Shown piece after piece: positions 1-10,932 of a stretch of 64,000 nucleotides of DNA. The notes below the pieces were generated by a model. The model did not search any database. It saw only the letters and a program-made list of their open reading frames with translations, and was not told the DNA's origin. The DNA lies in the NCBI RefSeq assembly GCF_010093535.1, contig NW_022985192.1, positions 541,369 to 605,368 on the forward strand, given 5' to 3'. A program made the position numbers and the translations under genes. The DNA comes from Lindgomyces ingoldianus. Its lineage: Eukaryota > Ascomycota > Dothideomycetes > Pleosporales > Lindgomycetaceae. How positions within the stretch are numbered: the first letter of the stretch is position 1; each line of letters begins with the position of its first letter.

Positions 1-140
1 GCTCCTCTTTGGTAGTTATACTGTTGCAATTCTTTGTCCTCGCCCACGGCTCCTTTGTCCTCCTCACTCCACACATTTAACCCACATCCTAACTAAACCT
101 TCCTGCATCCGATCTCCTACCTCCTCCCCACTATATCACA

Positions 141-1348
141 ATGCAACGCATCATCAACCGTGCGGAGCGTGCAACCCGCACCCGGATCCGTCGCCTCGAC
201 CGTCTAAAAGCCAAAGAGCGCAATCTCGCAGAAAAGCAGTACAGATTCCAAGCTTTGCAGAGGGAGAATCGATGGATCCGCCAAGAGCTCAAAACCGCCC
301 GCCAAAACCTCATCGAAGACTGGAAGTTGGGCCCCCTGCGGCCAAACAGAGCTGTGGGGGAAAATAAAGAAAAATTCGGTGCGTTGGAGCGTGAGCAAAT
401 GGGTCGGCCTCAATTACCAAATCATATGAAGTTCAAGGAGGAACTATTGCCTTTCAAGCCGGACGACCGTGTCGTGGTGATTCGAGGCCCTGAGAAGGGC
501 AAGATTGGAGTAATCCAGAGGGTCAACAGAGACACGAACGAGGTCGTTGTCAAGGACGTGAACGTGGTGCGCATTAGACTCTATCCTCTCGTCTCAGGTA
601 CTGCATCATGTCTACCTACTAATGCCATCCCCAGTCGTTCGTCGATGGCCGCGCCTTCGACGCCTTCGGTAACACTCCAGAAGCCCGGCGCGAAGCCCCA
701 CTACCACTCCCGTTCCAAGACCTCAAGCTCGTCTACAAATGGGAGAATCCGCGCAACGGCCGTGAAGAAGACATTGTCGTGGACAGCATACGACTCGAGA
801 AACGCGTGGAATGGGACGAGGATGGCAATTCACGGGAAATAGTTGACCCGTACACTGGGAAGCCTCGATACGACCGCTACATCGCAGGCACGGATATTAG
901 GATCGAGTTAACTGACGAGCAGATGAAGAAGGAGGAGGACCCGGATTACAGGTCCTATGAGTGCGATACAACAATTGATATCATCGAAGGTCCTGACAGC
1001 CAAACATTCAATGTTCCTCTAGTGCATCCTCCAATGCCCTATAGCGTCATCGACGAGCTGAGGAACAAGTACGGGAAAACTAGGACGAGGCACGACCCCG
1101 AATTTATCGAGAAGATTGAGGCGATGGAGAGAATGGAGCAAGAGAAGAAGAAGTTGCCCGAGCATATGAAAACGCCAATGCAGGTTCTTCGAGAAATGAA
1201 ATTCGCGGAGAAGGCCGCTCAGCCAGCGCCAACTTTGACCCCGGAAATGCTGGAGCGGATTGGACAGATCATGAAAACGAAAATGCCTACGCCTACCCTG
1301 CGGAAACTACAGCAAGAGGGAAAGCTGCGGGAGGATAATGTCGCGTGA
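141..1348 (+). CDS. MRPL40: Mitochondrial large-subunit ribosomal protein L40 (uL24m, KOW domain)
   Basis: Structural protein of the mitochondrial ribosome large subunit. The basic N-terminus (MQRIINRAERATRTRIRRL) fits import and rRNA binding. A KOW-type segment follows at about residues 105-140 (DDRVVVIRGPEKGKIGVI, then VVVKDVNVV). The second exon encodes FVDGRAFDAFG, LKLVYKWENP and a charged C-terminal tail, as in fungal L40 proteins. Coding runs 141-590 and 635-1348 and gives about 387 aa, longer than the yeast protein, as is usual in filamentous fungi. The frame only closes if the 44-nt intron 591-634 begins with the weak donor GTCTCA; the better-looking donor GTACTG at 598 would break the frame. 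Acceptor CCCCAG and a CTAAT branch are clear. It converges with ALG14 downstream. Family call is firm; the exact splice junction is not. Confidence 0.9.
591..634 (+). other. Intron of MRPL40 with weak donor
   Basis: This 44-nt intron is inferred from the frame change between the two exons. The donor is GTCTCA, the branch is CTAAT near 619-623 and the acceptor is CCCCAG. A second GT (GTACTG) at 598 has a more usual look, but its use would give a 37-nt intron and the wrong frame. Confidence 0.6.
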
Positions 1349-1732
1349 GGAGTGGGTTTGGACAGTAAAATATTGTAGATAGTAGATCCATTGTACTATA
1401 CCGTTCAAGTCCATGTGGGCCGTGGGATATCAACCGTATGACCCACACAAACGCCTGTCAATCCTAAGTCTCTTACGCCAAAGCTCAGTGTATTACTCCA
1501 CTCTTTAGCACTTTTCCTTGTGCACCTGCTCACATGGTCACTGAAAAGTATATCCCTGGCACTGCCTTCCCTCTAATGTAGTGTAGGCATAGGGATCTGG
1601 AAGTGGAAAACCATGCTTCACTCTCATCTAGGTTTTCCTGCTCTCTTCAACCCTAGAAAAATGCCTTCCGAAGTACATCATGGGCTTTTTAGCCCACTCC
1701 CATTGTTGCTATTCCCATTGTAACCCAGGTTG
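1349..1732. other. Convergent 3' intergenic region, no gene seen
   Basis: 384 bp between the stop codons of MRPL40 (+) and ALG14 (-). It should hold the 3' UTRs and polyadenylation signals of both. No coding pattern was recognised. Confidence 0.6.
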
Positions 1733-2599
1733 TCAAACCAAGATGCCACAATACTCCGCTCGTCCCGCCTTTCCCTCCAATTCCTCCCACTGTACCAGAA
1801 ATCGATCGACAACCCTAACAAGCAATCGTCCACTCAAACTCAATGTCTTCACCCTCGCAAAGCTCTCCACATACACAGACTTCATCTTTCCTCTACTCTG
1901 CGCGCCTCGGATATTGAAGAACTTGAGGATAAGGGAAGCCAGGACTAGTATCACCGCCGTAGCGGGCCCATTTGTGATGACAAGATCTGGCAGATCCCGT
2001 GCGGCAGCTTCGTACGGTGTCTGAGGTAGCTGGTCTGGGAGGAGCGGTGGAGAGGAGAGGAGGACTGGGAAGCTAGAGAGAAGGGTATGAAGAGAGGTGA
2101 AGGGCGTAGTGAAGAGGGATTGGTGGATCTTTCGGGCACGGGGGACGATAGCGATGTTGTAGTTTTCGGGGCCTAGGTGCGGTGTCCTTACCGCATGCTG
2201 CTGCTTTTCAATGCCAGTGCCGTTCAGAAAAACGTCTGGGTTTCTGCTCTCCGGCTCTTTGGACTCAAATTTAACGGTTTCTCTTTGTTCTAGTGCCTGT
2301 TCGAATTCCACAGCTCGTTGCGCGCTGAATGCGTCACCGGAGCTCACTACATAGGTTCTGTGCGTGTACTTTGAAGTGTCTAGGTCTCGGAGAAGGTAGA
2401 ACATTTCGTGCGTGTGGCCGCCGGAGCCTAGGATGATCAGAATCCGAGTTGCGACTGGGGGTTGCTTGCACAATGGTTTTGGTTGAAACCGAACATGAGG
2501 GAGTATGGAGAGGAGGCGCAAGGTAGCGGCGACAAAGAGGGTGACTAGGAGGGCCAGGAAGAAGGAGAGGGCCCAGAGACTGGCTGGTGGGGGAGCCAT
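1733..2599 (-). CDS. ALG14: UDP-N-acetylglucosamine transferase subunit ALG14
   Basis: Membrane-anchor partner of ALG13. The complex adds the second GlcNAc to dolichol-PP-GlcNAc on the cytosolic face of the ER. The single exon encodes 288 aa from ATG 2599 (MAPPPASLWALSFFLALL), with an N-terminal membrane segment at about residues 8-30. The family signature ILGSGGHTHEM and YVVSSGD follow, then the C-terminal block VYVESFARVKTLSLSGRLL and a short tail after QWEEL. The frame is open a few codons upstream but has no further ATG there. Length and motif order match fungal ALG14, although the middle loop (about residues 125-190) is longer than in yeast. It converges with MRPL40. Confidence is high. 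Confidence 0.93.
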   Translation of the reverse strand: MAPPPASLWALSFFLALLVTLFVAATLRLLSILPHVRFQPKPLCKQPPVATRILIILGSGGHTHEMFYLLRDLDTSKYTHRTYVVSSGDAFSAQRAVEFEQALEQRETVKFESKEPESRNPDVFLNGTGIEKQQHAVRTPHLGPENYNIAIVPRARKIHQSLFTTPFTSLHTLLSSFPVLLSSPPLLPDQLPQTPYEAAARDLPDLVITNGPATAVILVLASLILKFFNIRGAQSRGKMKSVYVESFARVKTLSLSGRLLVRVVDRFLVQWEELEGKAGRAEYCGILV

Positions 2600-3140
2600 T
2601 GTCGGGGTCGTCGTCAAGGAGCGGGGAATTGGAGAGGATTGACGGGATGAAATCCCAGGAAGAAGCGCACCTCGAGGACCCGAGGTGCGGTGTAACTATG
2701 GCTTCGAGTGAAGAAGCATTGCTGCCAAGTTGGTGGTTTTGGGTGAGAGGTGAGAGGTGAAAGGTGAAAGTGACCATGTTTCCTTGCGTGTCCCTGCCGA
2801 TCTTAGCCAATCGGAGCATTTTTCCATCAGACTCCATGACTTCCTCATTATTTGTAAAGCATTCTCTGATTAAATCAATGCGACAGTCACGAAAGCAAAA
2901 CATATTCCTAACAGAGAAGCAAGATGTCTCGGATTTCAAATGCCTGTAGTATCATACATTTTCCCCCCAGGTGGTATCCTCATAGAAACCACAAACCACG
3001 CAAACTCCACCATACTATGGAAAAGAATCACACTTTGCTCGGCTACAAAATACCATCCCAAATCTAACTTTTATAAAACTTCCAAAGAAACTGAGCCATG
3101 TTTTCTCACAAAGTGCCATGCATCTCCTCCGATGCCAACC
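2600..3140. other. Region between ALG14 start and NACHT gene end
   Basis: 541 bp carrying the presumed ALG14 promoter and leader and the 3' end of the NACHT gene. The short GAGAGGTGAAAGGTGAAAG run near 2742-2770 is a local purine repeat. No gene was recognised. Confidence 0.5.
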
Positions 3141-6100
3141 TCAAGTTTCCAGTCCATGAACACACCCCTTCCGCTCATCCCATACGGGCCAAAAACCTCC
3201 TTCGGTAGCAGCCTGAATATTCCATTGCCAGACCAGGCTCGGGTTATCTCTGAGTGTGAATCCATAGTCGCCTCTCAGCTCATTGAGCGCGTCGCTTAAC
3301 TGCCGGAGACCATGCACCACCCATCTTAGTTCTCTACCTTCGATCGTTGCGGGAGGAATTTCAGATTTGATGTTGATGAGGAGCGGAACTAGACGAGACA
3401 AGTTGGGCGGCAAACTGTATCGCCATGAGGCTTCCACCCAAGTAGTGACAGCTGCACGCTCTGTGAGAAAGTGGGAGAGGGCAGGAAGCCAGGGTGTATT
3501 CGAGAATGGGTCGGTCGATGATAGAGTAGGGGAGGTACAGCGGGGAACCCGATTCACAAGGGCACGGTAGAGGTGAACGGGCCAGCAGAGTGCTGCGTAT
3601 CGAAGAAAAGGCAGGTTGAAGTCAAACGTAGTCGTAGTCTGCGAAGCTCGGTCCATTTCTACCAGTCCTTCTGTATCAGACGTAGGCATGCTTTTATATC
3701 CACTATCTGCTGATCTGCTCGTCCGAGAGGTGCAGAATGATATCCCGCTGCTTATGGCAATTGAGGCCGAAGGCGTGTAGGGTTCGAGTCGTTGAAGGGG
3801 CCGCTTCGGAACATCGTTGGCTAGATATGAGATGCAGCGTGCTGCAAGGTGAGCATGCACCGCGCTCTCATCGTACAAGCTAAAACCCAGCTCTTGGCAT
3901 TCCGGGGATTGCAGGTACTCTTTGACGGATCTATGTATGAAGCTTACGCTCCCATCCGCCACCTCCACCAAGCCGCAAGTCAGCCGCGAGACCGACTGTG
4001 TGAAGTGTAACAAATATTGATCTTCGGTAGTTGGTTGACCGGGCGTGATAGCTAATGCGGTATGAAGCGTAGCTGTATTGAGCGGTTTTATTGACAAAGA
4101 TAACCAGCGGAAGATGTCGACAGATATCGCTTTCTCTTTCCCGTAGCGTTGACCAAGCACCCGCAGGATCCCACGATATAGCGGCTCAAGCCCTTCTAGC
4201 AGGCTAACCTCTTCCAATGTGGTTCGGCGTTCGTTGGGGGAAAGACCTGGGGATTGTAGATACTTAATAAGCAGGTTAGCCCACAGGAACATTCCCTTAG
4301 ATCGACGACCGATCTGAGTAATTAAAGTTCGATCTAGACCGATGCCAAAGAATCCTTGATCGGCCATCTGGTTCAGATTGGTGTTTACATATGTATCAAT
4401 ATCGGCAGCGTTGTGTGATTCGTTAATCAAAACAACATGGGGAGCGCCCGAAGCCCATCTCTGATACTCCAACGGTATAGTGATGTTTGGTCGGCTCAGA
4501 AGAAGGACCCGGCAGTCTGAGATGCGACATATTTCCTGAATTAGCGTGAGAAACATTTCGGTGTCGCAGCATTCGTCCACTCCGTCGATTACAAGGAAAG
4601 TGGGATGCTGCCGTAGAAGGAGTGCCAGAACGGCGACGACATCGTCGGTGGAGGCTTTCTGTTGACCAGAGGCGCTTCTCATGAGAAGTGCTAGGGCATC
4701 TAACGTAGGGCGATTATGGCGGTGCGTCTGGACCAATTGGTCTGCAAGTGCTCGAAAGGCATCGTGGAAGGATGTGCAGTTTGGACGTATTGAGTTGAAA
4801 TGGAAGAAAACAGTCGATGGAGGTTCATCACTTATGTTGAGGTCTTCCGCCTCTGTGCTTAGATCATCGACGATTTGTCCGGAAAGTACTGTCTTCCCAA
4901 ATCCCGGTTGCGCTAGTCTCTATTAGCTTTCTTATTTTCTGGGGAGAAAAATGGGCAAAGGGCAGAAAAGAGCGGATGTCACAGCATCTACCTAGTATAG
5001 AATGTGGCCGGAAGAGACTTGGAGTAGAACCACCGACACTACAGAGTAAAGGGAAGAAACACTAGGTTCACAAAGATATAATACCGTTCGAGTAGGACTT
5101 TTAACGCTTCTTGTTATATCCCTAAGATATTTGAGAGATATTTTGATCTTACCTTGAATAAACAGGACTCGATCAGGCCAACTAGCTCTCAAAGCATCCA
5201 GGTCGTTTCCCACTCTTTCGTCGAAGGGTGCGTTCTTCCACTTGCAATACTCGGGTGTACTGAGAAACCAGGAGCAGGAGTTTGGATCTCGTTGGCGCAC
5301 GCTTTGTTCATAAACGTCGCGGTACTCATTGCTCCAAAGCCATGTTCTGACTCTATCTACTCTTTTTGCTTCGTATTTAGTTAGCAATAGCGCAGTATCC
5401 AGGTAAGGCGGGACTAACAGCGCCTCAACATTCTCCCAGCTTCAACCTCGCCATTCGCTTCACTATGAGTCTTCAACAAGTGTTGTACATCAAGAAGCTC
5501 TTTCCGATGTTGCGCGAGAAGCTCGATGTTCTCGTACATTCCCATTTCAGTCTCGAACCATTGTTTGTGCTTTGCAAGGCGCAATTGCAGCTGGGCAAAT
5601 CGTGCATCAAGTGGCCGCCATAAAACTGTGGTGAGGAACTCAGCGCGATGCCGCGATTGTGCTCCTGCAAGGCGTCAGCATTTCGGTTCTCCGCGGACTA
5701 ACGCCTTAAACCCTCAAGAAAACGCAATCCAAGATGACACGACACAGAGCACGTTGTTCGAGAAATGGACAGGAATTGCTCTGGTTGAACCCCGAAATAA
5801 ATCGCCCGGTTTAGCCACGTTGCCGCATTCGGTAAAGTATACCGGTTTTGATATTCGGCGTTACAAAATACGGCGAATCGAAGGGTTCTTTGTACGTAAA
5901 ATCCAACGTACCTTGGGATCCTCGCGAGAACATGTGATACAGCTCTAGGCAAAATTGAATGATGTCTGCATAAACATAGGACATCAGAGTTATCATCTGG
6001 TCATGGCGTACTTCCTGGAACTGGCGCCTGCAAGAATCGTGAAATTGCTGGTACTGAGGTAGCGCATGCGCTATTGACTCGAACATATCGGCGATCTTCT

Positions 6101-6555
6101 CCAGGAATAGTACATAGTTACTCCCAAGCTGAGCGAACGTTAGGATATAGCACAATACCGTAAGGTGCTAGAAAAGACGATACCTTGAACACCAACCCTA
6201 TGGAACCCCAGAACCAACAAAGCCAGTCTGGCCTTGGCTGGGCATAAATGCTGATGGTGTCAAAGAAAGCCGCGAAAACGTGAGAGAATAGTCCAATCTT
6301 TCGAGAGCAATTTAGCAGCCTCTGGTGCTCCTTTTGGCTCGAGCACAGTGAGCGCATATCCTCTAGCATTGAAGCCGTGTCTGCATAGTGTGAGAAGACT
6401 CTGCGCTCTTCTTCCGATAAAGTGCTTTGGATTGTCTCTATGGCTTCCTCGAAAAGAGGGGCAGGGCTAAGCCGTTAGTTCCTGGTGATTAGGGGGATCT
6501 TGGGAAAGACTTACCTGGGGTCCTCCATCGCTATATCAACGGTCGGTGGCGACAT
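3141..6555 (-). CDS. DUF7708-NACHT STAND NTPase (fungal NLR-like protein)
   Basis: Six coding exons were assembled: 6555-6515, 6466-6184, 6128-5912, 5664-5464, 5413-5153 and 4912-3141, giving 924 aa. The N-terminal region (about residues 15-190, with FWGSIGLVFKLGSNYVLFLEKI) has the DUF7708 pattern that precedes NACHT in many fungal proteins. A helical stretch with LAKHKQWFETEMGMYENIE follows. The NTPase has Walker A AQPGFGKT at about residues 335-342, created across an intron, and Walker B FLVIDGVDECC. A late helical block contains FIHRSVKEYLQSPE, typical of the segment after NACHT. No ankyrin, WD or TPR repeats are visible at the C-terminus. Such proteins act in non-self recognition or programmed cell death in known cases; here the role is inferred. 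The start is uncertain: the frame stays open upstream of ATG 6555 and a CTAAC...CAG acceptor lies at about 6590, so a further 5' exon may exist. Introns of 247 and 240 nt are unusually long for this window. Confidence 0.82.
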
Positions 6556-7199
6556 TTCTTGGATCTGATCAATCCACGTCTGGTTGAATACATTGGCTGG
6601 CAGTCGTTAGAAAAGAGTTCGCAACACATAGACTCTAAGTAACATGACATGCACATGGGGATAGCGGAAGGAGCAATAACCACAGCGCTGGGAGGTTCCA
6701 AATGAAGAACAGAGGAGACTGGCCTCGCGCAATGCACATGCCACATGCAAGGCCACGGAGTGAGAGAAGTTTCCGTGGGGCTGAACGGGAACGCGGGTTG
6801 CGGGAGGCAGATAAGCGGGAAGTACCTGCAGAAGCAAGTCATGTTGAAGTGTAAAACGCCGTATAAAACTAGCCAAAACGGTGGGGGCTTGTGGCCGAGA
6901 CCCCACGACCTACCAAACTTGAACAGTGCGTGGGTAAATTCCACGCCAAAAGTGAATTAAACAGAAGAAACACGAATGCCAATGCTTCTCCGGTCTGGCC
7001 GAAAGTGTAATTGCGGTCCGGTACAGAAAAAGAAAACACACATTAGCAAGTTGCTGAGACACGGAAGAGGAATGGACAAAACATCTTGGGTATCTACTCT
7101 CCAATCAGCGGCTTGCAGATAGCCAACGGCGCTCTATAATACAGTGAACATTAAGAGTTGGCTACAAAAAAAAAACTATCACGAGTGGTCCATGGTGCC
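6556..7199. other. Intergenic region upstream of the NACHT gene
   Basis: 644 bp between the assigned start of the NACHT gene and the 3' end of NEM1. A splice-acceptor-like CTAACGACTGCCAG on the minus strand near 6590-6605 suggests that an untranslated or short coding 5' exon may lie here. No other gene was recognised. Confidence 0.4.
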
Positions 7200-8911
7200 T
7201 CAGGCCGACTGAGGTTCGCCTAAACGCAGCGCCAACAGCGCCCGGACGTCAGTCACATACTGCAAGCCTTCAAGCAGGGGGATGAGGTGCAACAAATCGT
7301 TGTCGGTCGGATCGTTGATCCAGCCCTCGATAGGGATGGCATTGTCTGTTGCGGATCATCAGTCACGGGCCCCTCGAATTCGGAATGTCCGCATGCGGGC
7401 CGGAAAAACCGACTCACCTTCGTGAAAGATGTAGCTCATAGGACTATTATCAATTATCATGACCTTGCTTAGATCTGGCTCAACCTGGGCCAAGTCCTTG
7501 ATATAGGCCCCATTTCGGAACGTGCAGTGCTGTCTATAGTACCTTCCCGTAAAATACTTGCGCTCGACCTCAAGCCAGTCGATAACGGGGTCCGCGTATT
7601 CCTGCACCGATGCAGTGAAGACAATTAAATTGTACCACTTACAAACCTGGGACATTGATAAGTGGGATGATGACTTGCAAGACAGGGGAGTAGATGCACC
7701 TTTTTTAGAAACTCGTCGCAGTGTGGCCGCTTATGGACATAATACAGGATGGGGACCTGAGGGCCGATCATGGTACCTCCCAGGCCCACTGGCTGCTGTA
7801 ACTTCACCTCAACCATGTGTCCAGTCGTATAACGGCCACCCTTCGCCATGCTGTGGATTAAAGTTTCGTCAAGATCAATGATCAGCGTCTTCTGGTGCGG
7901 CCCGACGGCAGATGTGCCTGAAGTAGAGTAAGACGGCTGGCGTCGTGGCACCAAAGGACGCGGGGGCTGCGGCGCACGCGGGAACTTGGTCAATTTGGAC
8001 GATGCAGTTGCTGGGCTGGTGGGGGACTTCAGTGACGCTGCAGTCTCAGCCGAAACCTGGTTTGCGCCGCCTTTGGACGGGCCACCCCGGGCCTGACTCT
8101 TCTTCGCCTTCCGCTGCCTGAGAGCTTCCTCGTTGTGCAGCTTGATACGAATAGACCGTTTCGCAGGCGCAATCTCCTCCATGGCCGAAGATGCCACTGA
8201 CTTGGAGCGCGTGTTGCGTGACGGAGCATCGGTGTCCTCATCCCTCGTCGGCGGCCGCTCGCTGTCTAATTCCGAGTCAGACGTCATGGCAGTGGAAGTT
8301 GATGCAATTGATGGAGCCCGCTTGGTCGGCCTCTTGGCCTGGGACTGCGGGACGCTGGGTCTTCTGCTCTTTCGTTTTCCGGGTTCAATGCCGTCTGAAG
8401 AATCGAATGCCTGCATTGGGGCTGGTGGCGTCGCTTTCCGGCGAGTACGTGTAAAGGTACGCGATATCTTATACACAGGGGCAAGGACAGAAAAATGGCC
8501 GTCGTCGTAGAAGCATGCGATCACGTATCTCCCGGGAGCCACAATAGCTGTCAGCAACACCTTTACGGTCCCAACAACGGCCGCCGATATGCGATTCGGT
8601 ACTAGCCACGCCCTTGATATGTGTGCGTCTGCGTATGGGCCCTCTGAAGACGGGTTGAGAAGGGGCGCTTTCTCGTCAAACTCGGATGCGACCGCATCCG
8701 CGCTGGGGTAAGGGGAGCCCACCCTCACGGCAACCATCTTGCCCTTTTCGTCCAGACTTGTTATGGCACCGACACGCACATCGTTTGTGTGCTGCGTCGG
8801 CTCGGGCCGTGGCTGTGCTTGGAGGATGTTGCTCTCGGATGCGGCGCGTGAACGGGGAGGACTGGGTGGAGGAGTGCTGCCGATGTGGGAGAGAATGTTC
8901 AGAGAGTTCAT
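7200..8911 (-). CDS. NEM1: Nuclear envelope morphology protein 1 (NEM1), FCP1/NIF-type phosphatase
   Basis: Catalytic subunit of the Nem1-Spo7 phosphatase, which dephosphorylates the lipin Pah1 at the nuclear/ER membrane and so steers phosphatidate to triacylglycerol. Exons 8911-7700, 7646-7418 and 7345-7200 give 528 aa. MNSLNILSHIGSTPPPSP is a typical start for filamentous-fungal members; the frame is open further upstream but lacks an ATG. A hydrophobic segment (about residues 85-115, AAVVGTVKVLLTAIVAPG) precedes a long Ser/Arg/Lys-rich linker. The HAD phosphatase signature is LIIDLDETLIHS, with VKLQQPV, VHKRPHCDEFL, LIVFTASVQEYADPVID and MIIDNSP following in order. The aspartates of DLDET are the nucleophile and acid/base pair. 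Introns of 53 and 72 nt are canonical. It is divergent from GCD7. Confidence 0.93.
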
Positions 8912-9395
8912 ACTCCGGAGCAGGCCATGAACGAGCGGACGATGGCAATGGGATAATGGGGCAATGGGGCTGCGCGACAGTGAGCGTGGCTGCTGGGGCA
9001 GCGATGTGTGTTTGCTGAAGACCGACGTGGAGCTGGTTGGGCCGAGGAGGAAATGAGTGCTTGGCGCAGGGGAGCTTGTCGAGAGGCGGCGGGAGCTGTG
9101 GCGCGATAGTGAGGCACACCGAGCGGAGAGACCCTGGGGCCAGCAATAGGCCACGTCGGGGCGGTGGTGGAGGACGAGGAGGGGGAGGTGGTTGGGGAGG
9201 AGCCTGAGGCCCTGTGTAACAATGACGAAGGTTAGAAATGCGAGCTCGGGCCCGCTGCGGAAAATGGGCCGAACGTATGAAGACTCATCGGCTTTGTGAA
9301 AGGCACGTTCAACCACCCACAATTAATTTTGCCCAGTCGCCCTGACTAAAGGGTAGCTTTGCCTTCGTCCTACGCGCTGGAGCCGTTTTGCACAC
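8912..9395. promoter_or_regulatory. Divergent promoter region NEM1 / GCD7
   Basis: 484 bp separate the two divergent start codons, so both promoters and leaders must lie here or overlap. The NEM1-proximal part is GC-rich and stays open in the NEM1 frame. No TATA element was recognised. The call rests on gene arrangement only. Confidence 0.5.
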
Positions 9396-10932
9396 ATGCG
9401 GCCAGAAGTAGTCTCTGTAGCACCCGGGCTGTCGTCCTTCTTGAAATCTCTCAAGACGACGCCCGTAGAGCCCTCAATCGAGCACTTCATATCGTAGGTT
9501 GTCATCAAGTAAGGTGTGCACGTGATGGCTAACTGCCCCCAGATTGCTCAAACGACGACAGATACGTAATTCAAGACCATGCGCAATTGCAACCACAGCA
9601 CTCCTCCTCCGAGTTGTGGGCGAGTTCAAGGGTAGGGATGCGGGAAAGCTGGTGGAACGGATACGTCAGGTGGGCAGGCGGTTGACGTCTGCTCAGCCCC
9701 GCGAGGTCGTCGTTGGGAACATTGTGCGCCGCGTGCTGGGCCTGGTGAGAGAAGTTGTCGATGAGAACATAGACGCAGACACGAACACCAACAGCGACTT
9801 TGGACACAATTCGCAGCCGCATCATGACTCTCTTACTCGACCTGCACTGGCATCAAGCATATCGACCTTTAGCCCGCTCAAGTATGCCGCCGTAGAGCCC
9901 ATGGACTCAAGTTTCCACCAATCCGACCTGTCTGAATCTGGCGAACTATCCAAACGACCGCCGCTGCTGGCTTCCCATACCTCCTACGCCCCAACATCTT
10001 CTGCCCCTCTCGGCAACTCTCTATTCGGCCTCTTCTCACATCCAGACACCCCATCAACCTCAAGCACTCCCACTGGACATCAATCTCCAGATAGCAAAGG
10101 AATGCTCACGTCCTTAAACTTAGAACGACTGGCGGATTTCAGCAAAACCAACTTAGATCTGAAGGCTGAGGTCATGGACGGCATTCGAGAATTACAGGAT
10201 GAACTTGACCAGTCGGATGACCTGATCGCGGCCAACGCGCTCGACCACATCCATTCAAACGAAATCATTCTCACACACACCGCTTCAACAAGCGTTCAAA
10301 AATTCCTCCTAGCCGCGGCAAGGAAACGAAAGTTCACTGTTGTACATGCCGAGACATTTCCACACAATCACACGTCAACTCACGGCATTCTCCTAACTGG
10401 AAAGAAACGAGGGGACTCCGGAGACGACTCAGAAGACGCATGGAAGCCGCTCACTACAGCTGGAATTCAAGTGGTTCTAATTCCAGATTCGCATGTCTTC
10501 GCAATCATGTCACGCGTGAACAAAGTTATTCTTGCAACACACACAGTATTGGCCAATGGGGGACTCGTGGCGGCCGCAGGAGCTCACATGATTGCCAAGG
10601 CGGCGAAAGTACACCAGACGCCTGTCGTCGTAGTCAGCGGCGTCTTCAAGCTGAGCCCGGTCTACCCCTTCGACATTGAGGAGTTAATTGAGTATGGAGA
10701 TGCGGGTAGTGTGGTTCCGTTCGAGGACGGTGACTTTGTGGACAAGGTCGACGTGGAGAATCCGCTCTATGATTATGTCCCTGCGGATTTGGTAGATCTC
10801 TATATCACCAATCTGTAAGTTACTGAACCCGCTTATACTAATGAATGCTGACCAGACAGTGGTGGACATGCACCGTCATACCTGTACCGTATAGTTGCGG
10901 ATCACTACCGCTCAGAGGATATTACTCTCTGA
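9396..10932 (+). CDS. GCD7: Translation initiation factor eIF2B subunit beta
   Basis: Regulatory subunit of eIF2B, the guanine nucleotide exchange factor for eIF2; with the alpha and delta subunits it senses phosphorylated eIF2. Exons are 9396-9493, 9543-10814 and 10860-10932 (480 aa). The N-terminus PGLSSFLKSLKTTPVEPSIE joins across the first intron to LLKRRQIRNSRPCAIATT. The C-terminal Rossmann-like part has ILTHTASTSVQKFLLAA, VVHAETFPHNHT, VLIPDSHVFAIMSRVNKVILATH and a final exon encoding GGHAPSYLYRIVADHY, all as expected for the beta subunit. A Ser-rich insert at about residues 110-190 is typical of filamentous fungi. Introns are 49 and 45 nt with good GTAGGT/CCCCAG and GTAAGT/GACAG sites. 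Confidence is very high. Confidence 0.95.

Noticed and set aside
9323..9508. Minus-strand frame opposite the first exon of GCD7
   Set aside because: The plus strand carries the GCD7 N-terminus with a clean splice join to the second exon; the minus frame is its shadow.
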